This document shows positions 26,943 through 35,166 of a stretch of DNA of 64,000 nucleotides, piece by piece. The notes under the pieces were generated by a model. It made no database searches, was not told the DNA's origin, and was given only the letters and a program-made list of their open reading frames with translations. The DNA lies in NCBI GenBank assembly GCA_015061315.1, contig SUWV01000001.1:62001-126000 (forward strand). Reading direction: 5' to 3'. This DNA is from Lentimicrobiaceae bacterium (GTDB lineage Bacteria; Bacteroidota; Bacteroidia; Bacteroidales; F082). Position numbers and translations under genes: made by a program. Every line of letters starts with the position of its first letter. The stretch's first letter is position 1.

Positions 26943-28072
26943 ATTTTGAATTATTACAGATATTACTTAATATCATATTGATAACTACAGTATTATACAT
27001 TATTTGTATTATTGCATTCACTGTAGGTTTATATAATTTAAAAGAACGATTTTTTACTTTTAACAAAAAAATTAACGTCAAAGTTTCTGTTTTGATTGCA
27101 GCGAGAAATGAAGGAAAAAACATTTATAAATTACTTCAATCGCTTTATTATCAGACTTTTTCTAAAGAATTATTTGAAGTTATAATTATTGACGATCATT
27201 CGGAAGACGATACAAAAAATATTATTGAAAATTTTATTAAAGAAAAAGATATTAACATTAGAGTTTTTGAAGCAGAAAATATAGGTAAGAAATTAGCAAT
27301 TTCACAAGCATTACATTTAGCTAATAATGAATTAATTATGGTTACAGATGCCGATTGTGAATTAGAAAACACCTGGATAGAAAGCGTTGTTAATTTTTAT
27401 TATGAGAAAAAACCAAAAATGATACTATCGCCTGTTTTATTATCACCAGCTAATAATTTTTTTGAAAAGATTCAGGTTTTGGAACATCTGAGTTTGATAG
27501 GCAGCACTGCAGGTTCGGCTGCAATAGGATTTCCGGTGATGTGTAACGGCGCCAACATGGCTTATGAAAGAGAAGCTGCCTTAGAAGTTGAAAAGCAACG
27601 TCACGACTTCAATATTCCTTCAGGCGATGATATGTTCCTCTTGGAACAATTTGTCAGAAATTACGGTTATAATAAAGTCAAATTTTTATTGAGCAAAACG
27701 GCTATTGTCAAGACCAATACATGTAAAACCGTATCAGAATTTTTCCATCAGAGAAGAAGATGGGTTTCCAAGACCAAATTCTATACCAATTGGAAAATCA
27801 TATCGACAGCCTTAACGGTTTTCTTTTTCAATTTAAGCATAGTTTCGCTGTTTGTAAGCGCATTTTTCATTCCAGCCTTATGGAGTTTATATCTTTTATT
27901 AACATTACTTAAATTTTTTATAGATTTCCCTCTTCTGAAAAACATAACGACATTCATGAACCAAAGTAAAATTTTGGTTTGGGCGTTACCTCTCGAATTT
28001 ATTTATCCATTCTATGTCATTTTTACCGCAGTCAGCGGACTATTAATTAATGTAAGTTGGAAAAGAAACTAA
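26939..28072 (+). CDS. Membrane-bound family 2 glycosyltransferase
   Basis: 377 residues from ATG 26939, the start coupled to the flippase stop (ATGA); an upstream in-frame ATG at 26864 lies inside the flippase and is unlikely. N-terminal membrane helix, then a GT-A domain: VSVLIAARNEGKNIYKLLQS, IIDDHSEDDT, MVTDADCELENTW (DxD), GDDMFLLEQF and HQRRRWVSKTK (QxxRW). Two or three C-terminal helices. The QxxRW motif marks processive or polyprenyl-linked enzymes. Likely modifies the flippase substrate. Confidence 0.88.
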   Translation: MNFELLQILLNIILITTVLYIICIIAFTVGLYNLKERFFTFNKKINVKVSVLIAARNEGKNIYKLLQSLYYQTFSKELFEVIIIDDHSEDDTKNIIENFIKEKDINIRVFEAENIGKKLAISQALHLANNELIMVTDADCELENTWIESVVNFYYEKKPKMILSPVLLSPANNFFEKIQVLEHLSLIGSTAGSAAIGFPVMCNGANMAYEREAALEVEKQRHDFNIPSGDDMFLLEQFVRNYGYNKVKFLLSKTAIVKTNTCKTVSEFFHQRRRWVSKTKFYTNWKIISTALTVFFFNLSIVSLFVSAFFIPALWSLYLLLTLLKFFIDFPLLKNITTFMNQSKILVWALPLEFIYPFYVIFTAVSGLLINVSWKRN

Positions 28073-28472
28073 GTTGTTTATTTATTCTTTTAAATATTTT
28101 TAGAATTAAAAATTAATAAGAATGAATGGATGAATAAGTATATGTTGATAACTTAATATATAATTTATTATCAATAATTTAAGTTAAAAATTTATGTTGA
28201 TAACTTTGTAAAATTATATTAACAACTCGCGATAAATATTGTTCAAAAGTCGAAAATGTTAATTGTTAAAAAAGTTTTAAAATAAAATCAACAATATTTT
28301 AAGTTATTAACAATATAAATGTTGATAACTTTTAATAAGCTGAATTATAGTAAAATACGATTTTTAATTACAAATGAATTTTTTTTGTAAAATATTCATA
28401 ATTAGTAAGAAAAATCATTTTTTTATCATGAAAATATTTTTAATTTTGTAGAAATTTATCAACAATTGTAAT
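28073..28472. other. Gene-free AT-rich gap with four TTATCAACA boxes (candidate oriC)
   Basis: The only gap over 300 nt. It is extremely AT-rich and contains the 9-mer TTATCAACA four times: minus strand at 28143-28151, 28195-28203 and 28320-28328, plus strand at 28456-28464. This differs from the canonical DnaA box TTATCCACA by one base. Further near matches (TTATCAATA, TTAACAACT) and T/A tracts lie between. Clusters of DnaA-like boxes in an AT-rich gap are the hallmark of replication origins, but a regulatory region or another protein's sites cannot be excluded. No dnaA gene lies in the window. Confidence 0.4.
28441..28448 (+). promoter_or_regulatory. -7 promoter element of rpiB
   Basis: TAATTTTG (TAnnTTTG), 24 nt before the rpiB ATG; a TTATCAACA box sits in the leader at 28456. 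Confidence 0.5.
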
Positions 28473-28910
28473 ATGAAAAGATTAATTCCTATAGCTTGCG
28501 ATCATGGTGGATTTGCCATGAAGCAATATATCATTGAAAGACTGATAGAAAGCGGTTATGAAGTTAAAGATTACGGCACATATTCAGAAGACAGTGTCGA
28601 TTATCCAGATTACATTCATCCTTTAGCACAGGATATTCAAGACGGTGTTTATCCACTTGGAATAATTTTGTGCGGAAGTGGCAATGGAGCTCAGATGACG
28701 GCTAACAAACATCCAAACGTAAGAGCTGCCTTATGTTGGAATGTGGAATTAGGAAAATTGGCACGTCAGCATAATGACGCTAATATTTTAACACTTCCTG
28801 GTCGTTTCATAGAAAATGAATTAGCTTGGGAAATTGTTCAAGCTTATCTTACAACAGATTTTGAAGGTGGCAGACACTCTAATAGAGTTAAAAAAATTAA
28901 CCTTTCTTAA
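28473..28910 (+). CDS. rpiB: Ribose-5-phosphate isomerase B
   Basis: A 145-residue RpiB/LacAB-family sugar-phosphate isomerase. Blocks: IACDHGGFAMKQYI, DYPDYIHPLAQDI, ILCGSGNGAQMTANKHPNVR (catalytic Cys plus anion hole) and LARQHNDANILTLPGRFI. Interconverts ribose-5-P and ribulose-5-P. First gene of a run with the LutB-like gene 11 nt downstream. Confidence 0.93.
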   Translation: MKRLIPIACDHGGFAMKQYIIERLIESGYEVKDYGTYSEDSVDYPDYIHPLAQDIQDGVYPLGIILCGSGNGAQMTANKHPNVRAALCWNVELGKLARQHNDANILTLPGRFIENELAWEIVQAYLTTDFEGGRHSNRVKKINLS

Positions 28911-28921
28911 AAAATTTTAAC

Positions 28922-30298
28922 ATGAATGATAATGGAGTGATTTTTAATCAGAATGCAAAGAAAATTGCTTTCGACGATGAACATCACGAGATGATGATGT
29001 CGCGTTACGATTTTTTTATGCAGAATGTTAAAAATCGTTCCAATTATTATTCAGACATTGAGTTAGAAAAACAAAGAGCCTTCAACATAAGAAGCAAGGC
29101 TTTTAAAAAATTAGATAAGTTGTTGGTCGATTTTGACACTAATTTTACAAATAATGGTGGCAAATTGTTGTGGGCTAACGATGCTGAAGAAGCAAAAAAG
29201 ATGATTTATGATATTTTAAATCAAAATAAAGTAAATAAAATCATCAAAACTAAGAGTTCCACATTAGAAGAAATAAGACTGACATCATATCTTGAAATGA
29301 AAAAAATAAAAGTCGTTGATACTAATATTGGCGATTTTATTTGTAGTGTTTTTACCGAAAGACCTTATAGTTTCAAATCGTCGGCTGCTCATAAAAATAC
29401 AGAACAAATTGCTGATATTTATACAAATCAGTTTGGAGTAAAAGAAAATTTAAATGCTAAGCAGCTGACTATTTACACAAAAAATATTTTAAGAAAAGAA
29501 GTTTATAATCCGGAAGCTCTTATTACCGGAGCTAACTTCTTGATTTCAAATACAGGCAGTATTGTTTTTACCGAGAATGAAGGTAACATATTGAAATCTA
29601 CTTCTTTTGCTCCAATTCATATCATTGTTGCCGGCATCGACAAAATGATTACATCAATAGATGAATTGAGTGTTTTACTTCCTTTATCGTCATTATACGA
29701 CAATAATAAAAATATTTCTTCCTTATATTCAATTATAAATTCACCTTCTATTAGTGAAGATAAGGTTCAAAATCTGTATTTGATTTTACTTAATAATAAT
29801 AGAACCAATATCTTATCAAAAGAGAAGCAAAGAAATATTTTGTCGTGTATTCAGTGTGGAGCTTGTTTGGAAGTATGTCCTATATATAATGTTATAGGAG
29901 GTCATACGTACAATGAATATAATCCAGGACCTGTTGGTTCCATTTCTTTACCGATGTTAAAAAATATTGAGGAGACATCGCATTTTTGTTCATTATGTAC
30001 CTTATGTGGCAGATGTTCAGAGATTTGTCCTGTCAATATTCCTTTAAAAGATTTATTTTTAGAGAACAGAAAAGATTTAGTTAAAGAAGATAAATCGCTG
30101 ATAGGTGAGAGAAATTTTTTCAGTAATCTTATGAAAAAAATGATTAGCAGAAAAAATTTAGACAAATATGGAGCTAACTTTAAAGACATGGAATTAAGTT
30201 TTCATATAAAGAAGAAATGGGGTATAAGAAGAGAACTACCAAAATTTGCAAAAGAATCATTTTCTGAGTATTGGAAAAATATTAACAACATAAAATAA
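28922..30298 (+). CDS. LutB-like LUD-domain 4Fe-4S protein
   Basis: A 458-residue lactate-utilisation B (YkgF) type protein: LUD domain (~60-290) followed by ferredoxin-type cysteines in CIQCGACLEVCP and CSLCTLCGRCSEICP, then a charged tail. In the LutABC system it works with LutA and LutC in lactate oxidation; neither partner is adjacent here, so the exact pathway is open. Strongly AT-rich codons. Confidence 0.85.
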   Translation: MNDNGVIFNQNAKKIAFDDEHHEMMMSRYDFFMQNVKNRSNYYSDIELEKQRAFNIRSKAFKKLDKLLVDFDTNFTNNGGKLLWANDAEEAKKMIYDILNQNKVNKIIKTKSSTLEEIRLTSYLEMKKIKVVDTNIGDFICSVFTERPYSFKSSAAHKNTEQIADIYTNQFGVKENLNAKQLTIYTKNILRKEVYNPEALITGANFLISNTGSIVFTENEGNILKSTSFAPIHIIVAGIDKMITSIDELSVLLPLSSLYDNNKNISSLYSIINSPSISEDKVQNLYLILLNNNRTNILSKEKQRNILSCIQCGACLEVCPIYNVIGGHTYNEYNPGPVGSISLPMLKNIEETSHFCSLCTLCGRCSEICPVNIPLKDLFLENRKDLVKEDKSLIGERNFFSNLMKKMISRKNLDKYGANFKDMELSFHIKKKWGIRRELPKFAKESFSEYWKNINNIK

Positions 30299-30305
30299 AA
30301 TTAAG

Positions 30306-31838
30306 ATGAAAAGAACATTATCACTATTATTAGCATTGTGTATCTCAACGATGTTATTTGCAGACAATTTTGTCATGATTAAAGTAAAAGATCAACAAAA
30401 TTTAAGAGAATTATTTAGCAGACAAGACATTAATATTCATTACTATAATGATAATTATGTACTTGCTACAACAGAGACTCTTAATGAGGATATGATTTTG
30501 TTGGATGAAAATTCTTTTGAAGACAATGAATTGTATTTTATAGTTTATTGCGACAAATCGGAACAAGTAAATTATATTGATAGAGAAAGAGAAAATGCTG
30601 AAGTATTGTTTGCCGCTGACGATTATCTTATTGTTAAACAGTTAAGTTATGATTTGAAATCGGCTAAAAACGATGGCATGGTTGCCATTTACAATAAGAC
30701 ATCTAGATTGCCAAAAGTAACTCGTGATTTTCCTGTTGTTTCAGAAGAAGATGCAACTATTAAAGAATTGATTAATGAAGTTGATATTGAAAATCTTACT
30801 GCAACAGTTCAGCATTTACAAGACTATGAGAGAAGACAATATAATACAACTCAGGCAGAAGAAGCTGCTCAATGGCTTTATACACAATTTGAGGATTTGG
30901 GTTTAGATGTAGAAGAATTTCCTTTTGATTATTTAGGTAATCCTTCTTCACCTAATATCATTGCTACACAGTGGGGAACAAAATTTCCTGACAAATATAT
31001 AATATGTGGTAGCCATTACGATTCACATAGATCGGGTGATGGTGACAAGACATGTCCTGGCGCTGACGACAATGCTACTGGTGTTGCTACAGTTTTAGAG
31101 ACAGCAAGAATATTGTCGGAATACAGTTTTGAATATTCTATTTTATATTGTGCATTTTCAGCTGAAGAAATAGGTTTGATAGGTAGCGAGGCTTATGCTT
31201 CATATTGTGCTGAAATGGGAATGGATATTATTGCTTATTTCAACAACGACATGAACGGTTATCTTCATGAAGGCAATGAAATTCATGTTGATTTGATTTA
31301 TCCAGAAACTGTTGCAACACTTGGCGACTACTACAAGAATGTGGCTGGAACATATTTCCCAGAAATGGAAGTCCGTCATATAGATTTTACAGCAGGTGAC
31401 AGCGATCATACATCATTTAATAACAATGGATTTATGGGAATTTATCCTTTTGAAGATAAAGATAATTATAGTCCTTATATCCATACTAAAGACGATGTTA
31501 TCGGTATCAGTGTTAATTCGTTTGAGCAATCGCAACGTTTTACTCAGATGAACTTAGCTTGTGTTGCACATATGGCTAACTTATCGACAGAGAATGTTAT
31601 GGAAAATGTTTATAATAACGTTAAGATTTTCCCTAACCCAGCTAAAAACTCTTTAACATTACAAAGTGAAGACGCTACTAATGAAGTAAAAATTCTTAAC
31701 TCAATAGGACAAATAGTTAAAGAATTTTCATTTGAATCAAATATTACTATTGATATAAAAGATTTGAATGAAGGAGTTTATTTCGTTCAGATAATGGGAG
31801 AAAATCCTATTACAAAGAAATTAGTAGTAAAATATTAA
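30306..31838 (+). CDS. Secreted M28 zinc aminopeptidase with T9SS tail
   Basis: 510 residues; signal peptide MKRTLSLLLALCISTMLFA. An N-terminal region of ~140 residues is propeptide-like. The M28 domain shows all expected zinc/catalytic blocks: ICGSHYDSHRSGD (His, Asp), CPGADDNATG (bridging Asp), FSAEEIGLIGSEAY (Glu pair), YFNNDMNGY (Asp) and DSDHTSFNNNG (His). The C-terminal type A sorting domain begins VKIFPNPAKNSLTLQ and ends TKKLVVKY. Exported peptide trimming is the likely role. Followed 18 nt later by the PNGase F-like gene with the same tail type. Confidence 0.93.
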   Translation: MKRTLSLLLALCISTMLFADNFVMIKVKDQQNLRELFSRQDINIHYYNDNYVLATTETLNEDMILLDENSFEDNELYFIVYCDKSEQVNYIDRERENAEVLFAADDYLIVKQLSYDLKSAKNDGMVAIYNKTSRLPKVTRDFPVVSEEDATIKELINEVDIENLTATVQHLQDYERRQYNTTQAEEAAQWLYTQFEDLGLDVEEFPFDYLGNPSSPNIIATQWGTKFPDKYIICGSHYDSHRSGDGDKTCPGADDNATGVATVLETARILSEYSFEYSILYCAFSAEEIGLIGSEAYASYCAEMGMDIIAYFNNDMNGYLHEGNEIHVDLIYPETVATLGDYYKNVAGTYFPEMEVRHIDFTAGDSDHTSFNNNGFMGIYPFEDKDNYSPYIHTKDDVIGISVNSFEQSQRFTQMNLACVAHMANLSTENVMENVYNNVKIFPNPAKNSLTLQSEDATNEVKILNSIGQIVKEFSFESNITIDIKDLNEGVYFVQIMGENPITKKLVVKY

Positions 31839-31856
31839 TCATGTAAACACTTAATT

Positions 31857-34442
31857 ATGAAAAAGATTGCATTATTATTCTTTTCATTGATAACGATGTG
31901 TTATGTTCAGGCACAGACTGTCATAACAAAAGATTTCAATGATTACAAAGAAGGAGAGATCTTGAACGGACAAGACAACTGGAAGGCGAGAGCGCACAGT
32001 GCAGGTGGAGGACAGTTGAAGATTGATTATTTGGGTGATGGTTTGCCGACAACTCCAGATGAGACATTAGGTGTGTTTTTTAATACAGGTAACACCAACT
32101 TCGGTGAAATTGCCACACACAAATCGACACCTGATTTTCAGTTTGATTTTTCTGAAGGTGGAACTATAGAAATAGAATTGGACGTTTATCGTAACTGGTG
32201 GGGAACACTTTTCGGTGTCGGTTATGATGCTGACGGTGATGGTGTTGTATTACCTCCAATGAATTATGAAACCACAAATCCTAATCCTAATCTTCCAAGT
32301 AAAGACGGTGGTGTTTATTTTGTAACGACAGGAGTAGATGCCAGACCAATGTTCTTCAACGGTATTGTGTTGCCTGACAATACAGTTCCTGTTGATTTCG
32401 ATTACGATTATACAGGTTGGACACGTTGGAAGATAATGATTGACTTAGAAGCAAATGATAAAGCTGGTAGTGTCACTTTATTTGCCGATCATGGTTGTTT
32501 GGGTGAGTTTCAGCCAATACCAGAAATTCAGGGTATCAATGCAGGTCTCACTCCAGGCTCTGGCGATTGTAAAGACCCGGCTATGTGGGACGGAATATTT
32601 TTCTTAAATAGTTCCAAGGCTGGATACGATAATTTGTTAGTTCGTCACATTCCAGCAGGTTTATCATCACAATTCATTGATTTTGCATCTATTAGCGATC
32701 AACTTGTCTCAGCGGCTCCTATTACCTTGGAGGCTTCTGCAACATCAGGATTAGCTGTCACTTTTGAACTCTTGGAAGGTCCTGCAACATTGGATGGTAA
32801 CATATTAACTCTTACCAAAGAACCAGGTGTTGTTAAAGTTAGAGCATCTCAAGAAGGTAACGATAGCTGGCAGGCAGCTCCTTCAGTGACTCGTACTTTT
32901 GAAGTTATTAACCCTGATGATTTCACACCTGAAATTACAATACGTCGTCCATACGATGGAACAAAAGTTTATGTAAATGATTTAGAATCACCAGTTATAT
33001 TAGTATTAAGCGCTTATATTGAACATGGCGATGCTATTAAATTTGAATCTGTTACTTGCGACATCGACGGTGAGACTGTAGAACTTATGACAGCTTATCC
33101 TGATGATCCAGACAATGGTTATTGGTACGCTCAATGGACTCCTTCAAAATATGGCGCACATAATTTGACAGCTACAATTGAACAGTCGGGCGGTAAAGTG
33201 ACATCGTTATCTAATAGTTTTGAAGTGACAAATACTTTCGATAACATCAGCGTCACAGCTTTCGATGGCGATTTGGTAGTATCTCCTCAAAAACAAAATG
33301 CTTTCGGCGACTATGCTTTCCCAACACATGTCAATGCATTCAATAATATTAAGTTGAATTATAGCCACAATTGTGCAGGCAATTGTGATCCATACGATAG
33401 AGTTGGCTATTGCCGCATTAAAAACTATCGCGGAGAATGGGTAGAGCTTTATCGTTATGTTACACCTTTCGGCGTGGAATGTGATGCTACTATGGACGTG
33501 ACAGACTTCACCTCATTGCTTCAAGGTTTGGTTGAGTTTGAACTTTATTTCCAGACATGGGACGGTCAAGGTTATAATCCTACGGCAATTTTTGATTACA
33601 CTAAAGGAACACCTGAATATAAATATGTCGATATGAAAGAGATTTGGTACGGTATCTTCGACTTCGGTGATTATGCCAACAAACAGCCTGTTCCTGAAAA
33701 AGTCTATTATTTTGAAGAGAATGTTGAAAAAGCTAACTTGAAGATTATCACTACAGGACATAACTGGAGCAGCGGTACCAACGACGCTTATAATACAGGA
33801 AATGCTGCTGAGTTCTATGAGGCAACTCATAACATTTATGTAGATGATAAAAAAACTTTCGATCAGCATTTGTGGCAAAACTGTAATCCTAATCCTGCAG
33901 GCTGCCAACCTCAAAACGGTACTTGGACTTATCAGCGTTCAGGATGGTGCCCAGGTTCTTTGGCAAAAGTTTGGGACTACAATATCGATAGTTATATTGC
34001 TAATGACAGCATTAAATTATTCTATGAATTTGATCCTTCCTATTTAGATGAATGTCATCCTAATCACCCTGATTGTAAAGACGGTTTCACTTGTAAGAAA
34101 TGTTCTGCTGCCGACAATCCAATTTTGAGAGTCTCTGGCAAAATAGTTTCTTATAGTAATAACATTGAAGTTCTCAATGGTGGTGAAGTTGATTTACAAG
34201 AGAATACGATGGATTATAATGTTGATATGTTCCCTAATCCAGCAAACGATGTTTTGAGATTGACAACAGATTACGACAAAGGCAAGGTTTGTGTTCACAT
34301 CTTGAATATGCAAGGACAAGAAGTTCGTAACTTTGTTTTCAGCGGCACTACAACAATCGACATATCCGATTTAACACCAGGAATGTATTTCGTTAATGTT
34401 ATCGGAGGACATGTTGTGACGAAGAAACTTGTTGTTAATTAA
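31857..34442 (+). CDS. Secreted PNGase F-like peptide:N-glycosidase with T9SS tail
   Basis: 861 residues; signal peptide to ~20 (ending VQAQ). Residues ~20-275 look like a lectin/laminin-G-type domain, ~280-350 an MBG/Ig-like repeat, ~360-460 another Ig-like domain. Residues ~465-785 resemble the two domains of Elizabethkingia PNGase F: CDPYDRVGYC (Asp514 = catalytic Asp60), DVTDFTSLLQG, LYFQTWDG, AAEFYEATH (Glu652 = Glu206), then NGTWTYQRSGWCPG. The family's Glu118 (TETW) is Gln566 here. The T9SS type A tail starts VDMFPNPANDVLRL. Would release N-glycans from glycoproteins outside the cell, if active. Homology positions are from memory. Confidence 0.82.
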   Translation: MKKIALLFFSLITMCYVQAQTVITKDFNDYKEGEILNGQDNWKARAHSAGGGQLKIDYLGDGLPTTPDETLGVFFNTGNTNFGEIATHKSTPDFQFDFSEGGTIEIELDVYRNWWGTLFGVGYDADGDGVVLPPMNYETTNPNPNLPSKDGGVYFVTTGVDARPMFFNGIVLPDNTVPVDFDYDYTGWTRWKIMIDLEANDKAGSVTLFADHGCLGEFQPIPEIQGINAGLTPGSGDCKDPAMWDGIFFLNSSKAGYDNLLVRHIPAGLSSQFIDFASISDQLVSAAPITLEASATSGLAVTFELLEGPATLDGNILTLTKEPGVVKVRASQEGNDSWQAAPSVTRTFEVINPDDFTPEITIRRPYDGTKVYVNDLESPVILVLSAYIEHGDAIKFESVTCDIDGETVELMTAYPDDPDNGYWYAQWTPSKYGAHNLTATIEQSGGKVTSLSNSFEVTNTFDNISVTAFDGDLVVSPQKQNAFGDYAFPTHVNAFNNIKLNYSHNCAGNCDPYDRVGYCRIKNYRGEWVELYRYVTPFGVECDATMDVTDFTSLLQGLVEFELYFQTWDGQGYNPTAIFDYTKGTPEYKYVDMKEIWYGIFDFGDYANKQPVPEKVYYFEENVEKANLKIITTGHNWSSGTNDAYNTGNAAEFYEATHNIYVDDKKTFDQHLWQNCNPNPAGCQPQNGTWTYQRSGWCPGSLAKVWDYNIDSYIANDSIKLFYEFDPSYLDECHPNHPDCKDGFTCKKCSAADNPILRVSGKIVSYSNNIEVLNGGEVDLQENTMDYNVDMFPNPANDVLRLTTDYDKGKVCVHILNMQGQEVRNFVFSGTTTIDISDLTPGMYFVNVIGGHVVTKKLVVN

Positions 34443-34472
34443 GAATTAAGAATGAAGAATTAAGAATTTATA
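34441..34472. repeat. GAATTAAGAAT-type short repeat
   Basis: Units AAGAATTAAGAAT, GAAGAATTAAGAATT immediately after the PNGase-like stop. Confidence 0.45.
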
Positions 34473-34478
34473 GTTATG

Positions 34479-34514
34479 AAAAACGCCTCGATGAAAAATA
34501 TTCGAGGCGTTTTT
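34479..34514 (+). terminator. Intrinsic terminator of the rpiB-PNGase run
   Basis: 13-bp stem AAAAACGCCTCGA (34479-34491) with TCGAGGCGTTTTT (34502-34514), followed by more T residues. Can also work on the opposite strand. Confidence 0.9.
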
Positions 34515-34528
34515 TTTATGACACTGAC

Positions 34529-34566
34529 TTATTGTCTTTGTGTCTCTGAGTCTCTGCGTCTTTAAA
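34529..34566. repeat. Degenerate 8-nt repeat overlapping the DUF2148 stop
   Basis: Units TGTCTTTG, TGTCTCTG, AGTCTCTG, CGTCTTTA. The last unit contains the complement of the DUF2148 gene's TAA stop (34562-34564). The AGTCTCTG/CGTCTCTA words recur inside the ManC coding region. Confidence 0.7.
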
Positions 34567-35083
34567 TCCTATCAAAGAAAATGCTTTTTCCTTTTACTGC
34601 TAATGGCAAAGCTAAAACCATGCTGCATTCTGGTAAGAGGTTGAGAGCCAATACTGCTTGACCTACAGAGAACATCACGCGACTATCGACGCGCATATCT
34701 GCTGCGAGTGAGGCTGCCGAGCCAATGGCGATGCCTAAGTCGTTGGCGTTAAAGAAACAAGGCACGTTCTTAGGCTTGTCGCCGCAAGTCTTGAAGCCGC
34801 AGGCTCCGCAGTTCAATCCTAAAGGACTTATTTTCATTCCGAATAAGACTACGGCTCCACAGTTCAAGATGTTTTCCGCGTCTCGATTTAGAAATTCCAT
34901 GTTACGTTCAACAGCGAGCTGCTTCATCTTTTCGGCTAACTTAACGATAGTGTCGTCAGTAGCGACAGCAAGGACTAAGTTGTCTGTTCCTCTTGCCTTC
35001 GGTGCGGTGCGAGCCGCTGTCATCAACATCTTCGCGATGTCTTTGATATTCTCGTTACGAATGTCTTGTTCAAAAGTTATCAT
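34562..35083 (-). CDS. DUF2148 ferredoxin-like protein
   Basis: A 173-residue cytoplasmic protein. The N-terminal AARTAPKARGTDNL and Cys-rich LNCGACGFKTCGDKPKNVPC are characteristic of DUF2148, and the four Cys likely bind an Fe-S cluster. Related in fold to nitroreductase-like proteins. Function unknown. Divergent from metG. Confidence 0.85.
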   Translation of the reverse strand: MITFEQDIRNENIKDIAKMLMTAARTAPKARGTDNLVLAVATDDTIVKLAEKMKQLAVERNMEFLNRDAENILNCGAVVLFGMKISPLGLNCGACGFKTCGDKPKNVPCFFNANDLGIAIGSAASLAADMRVDSRVMFSVGQAVLALNLLPECSMVLALPLAVKGKSIFFDRI

Positions 35084-35124
35084 GATGTTTGTTTTAAAGG
35101 ATTACAAAAATAATGATTATTTCG

Positions 35125-35132
35125 TATATTTG
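35125..35132 (+). promoter_or_regulatory. -7 promoter element of metG
   Basis: TATATTTG followed by CA, 34 nt before the metG ATG. Confidence 0.55.
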
Positions 35133-35166
35133 CACCTTAATTTATAATTCATAAAACTTTATAAAA

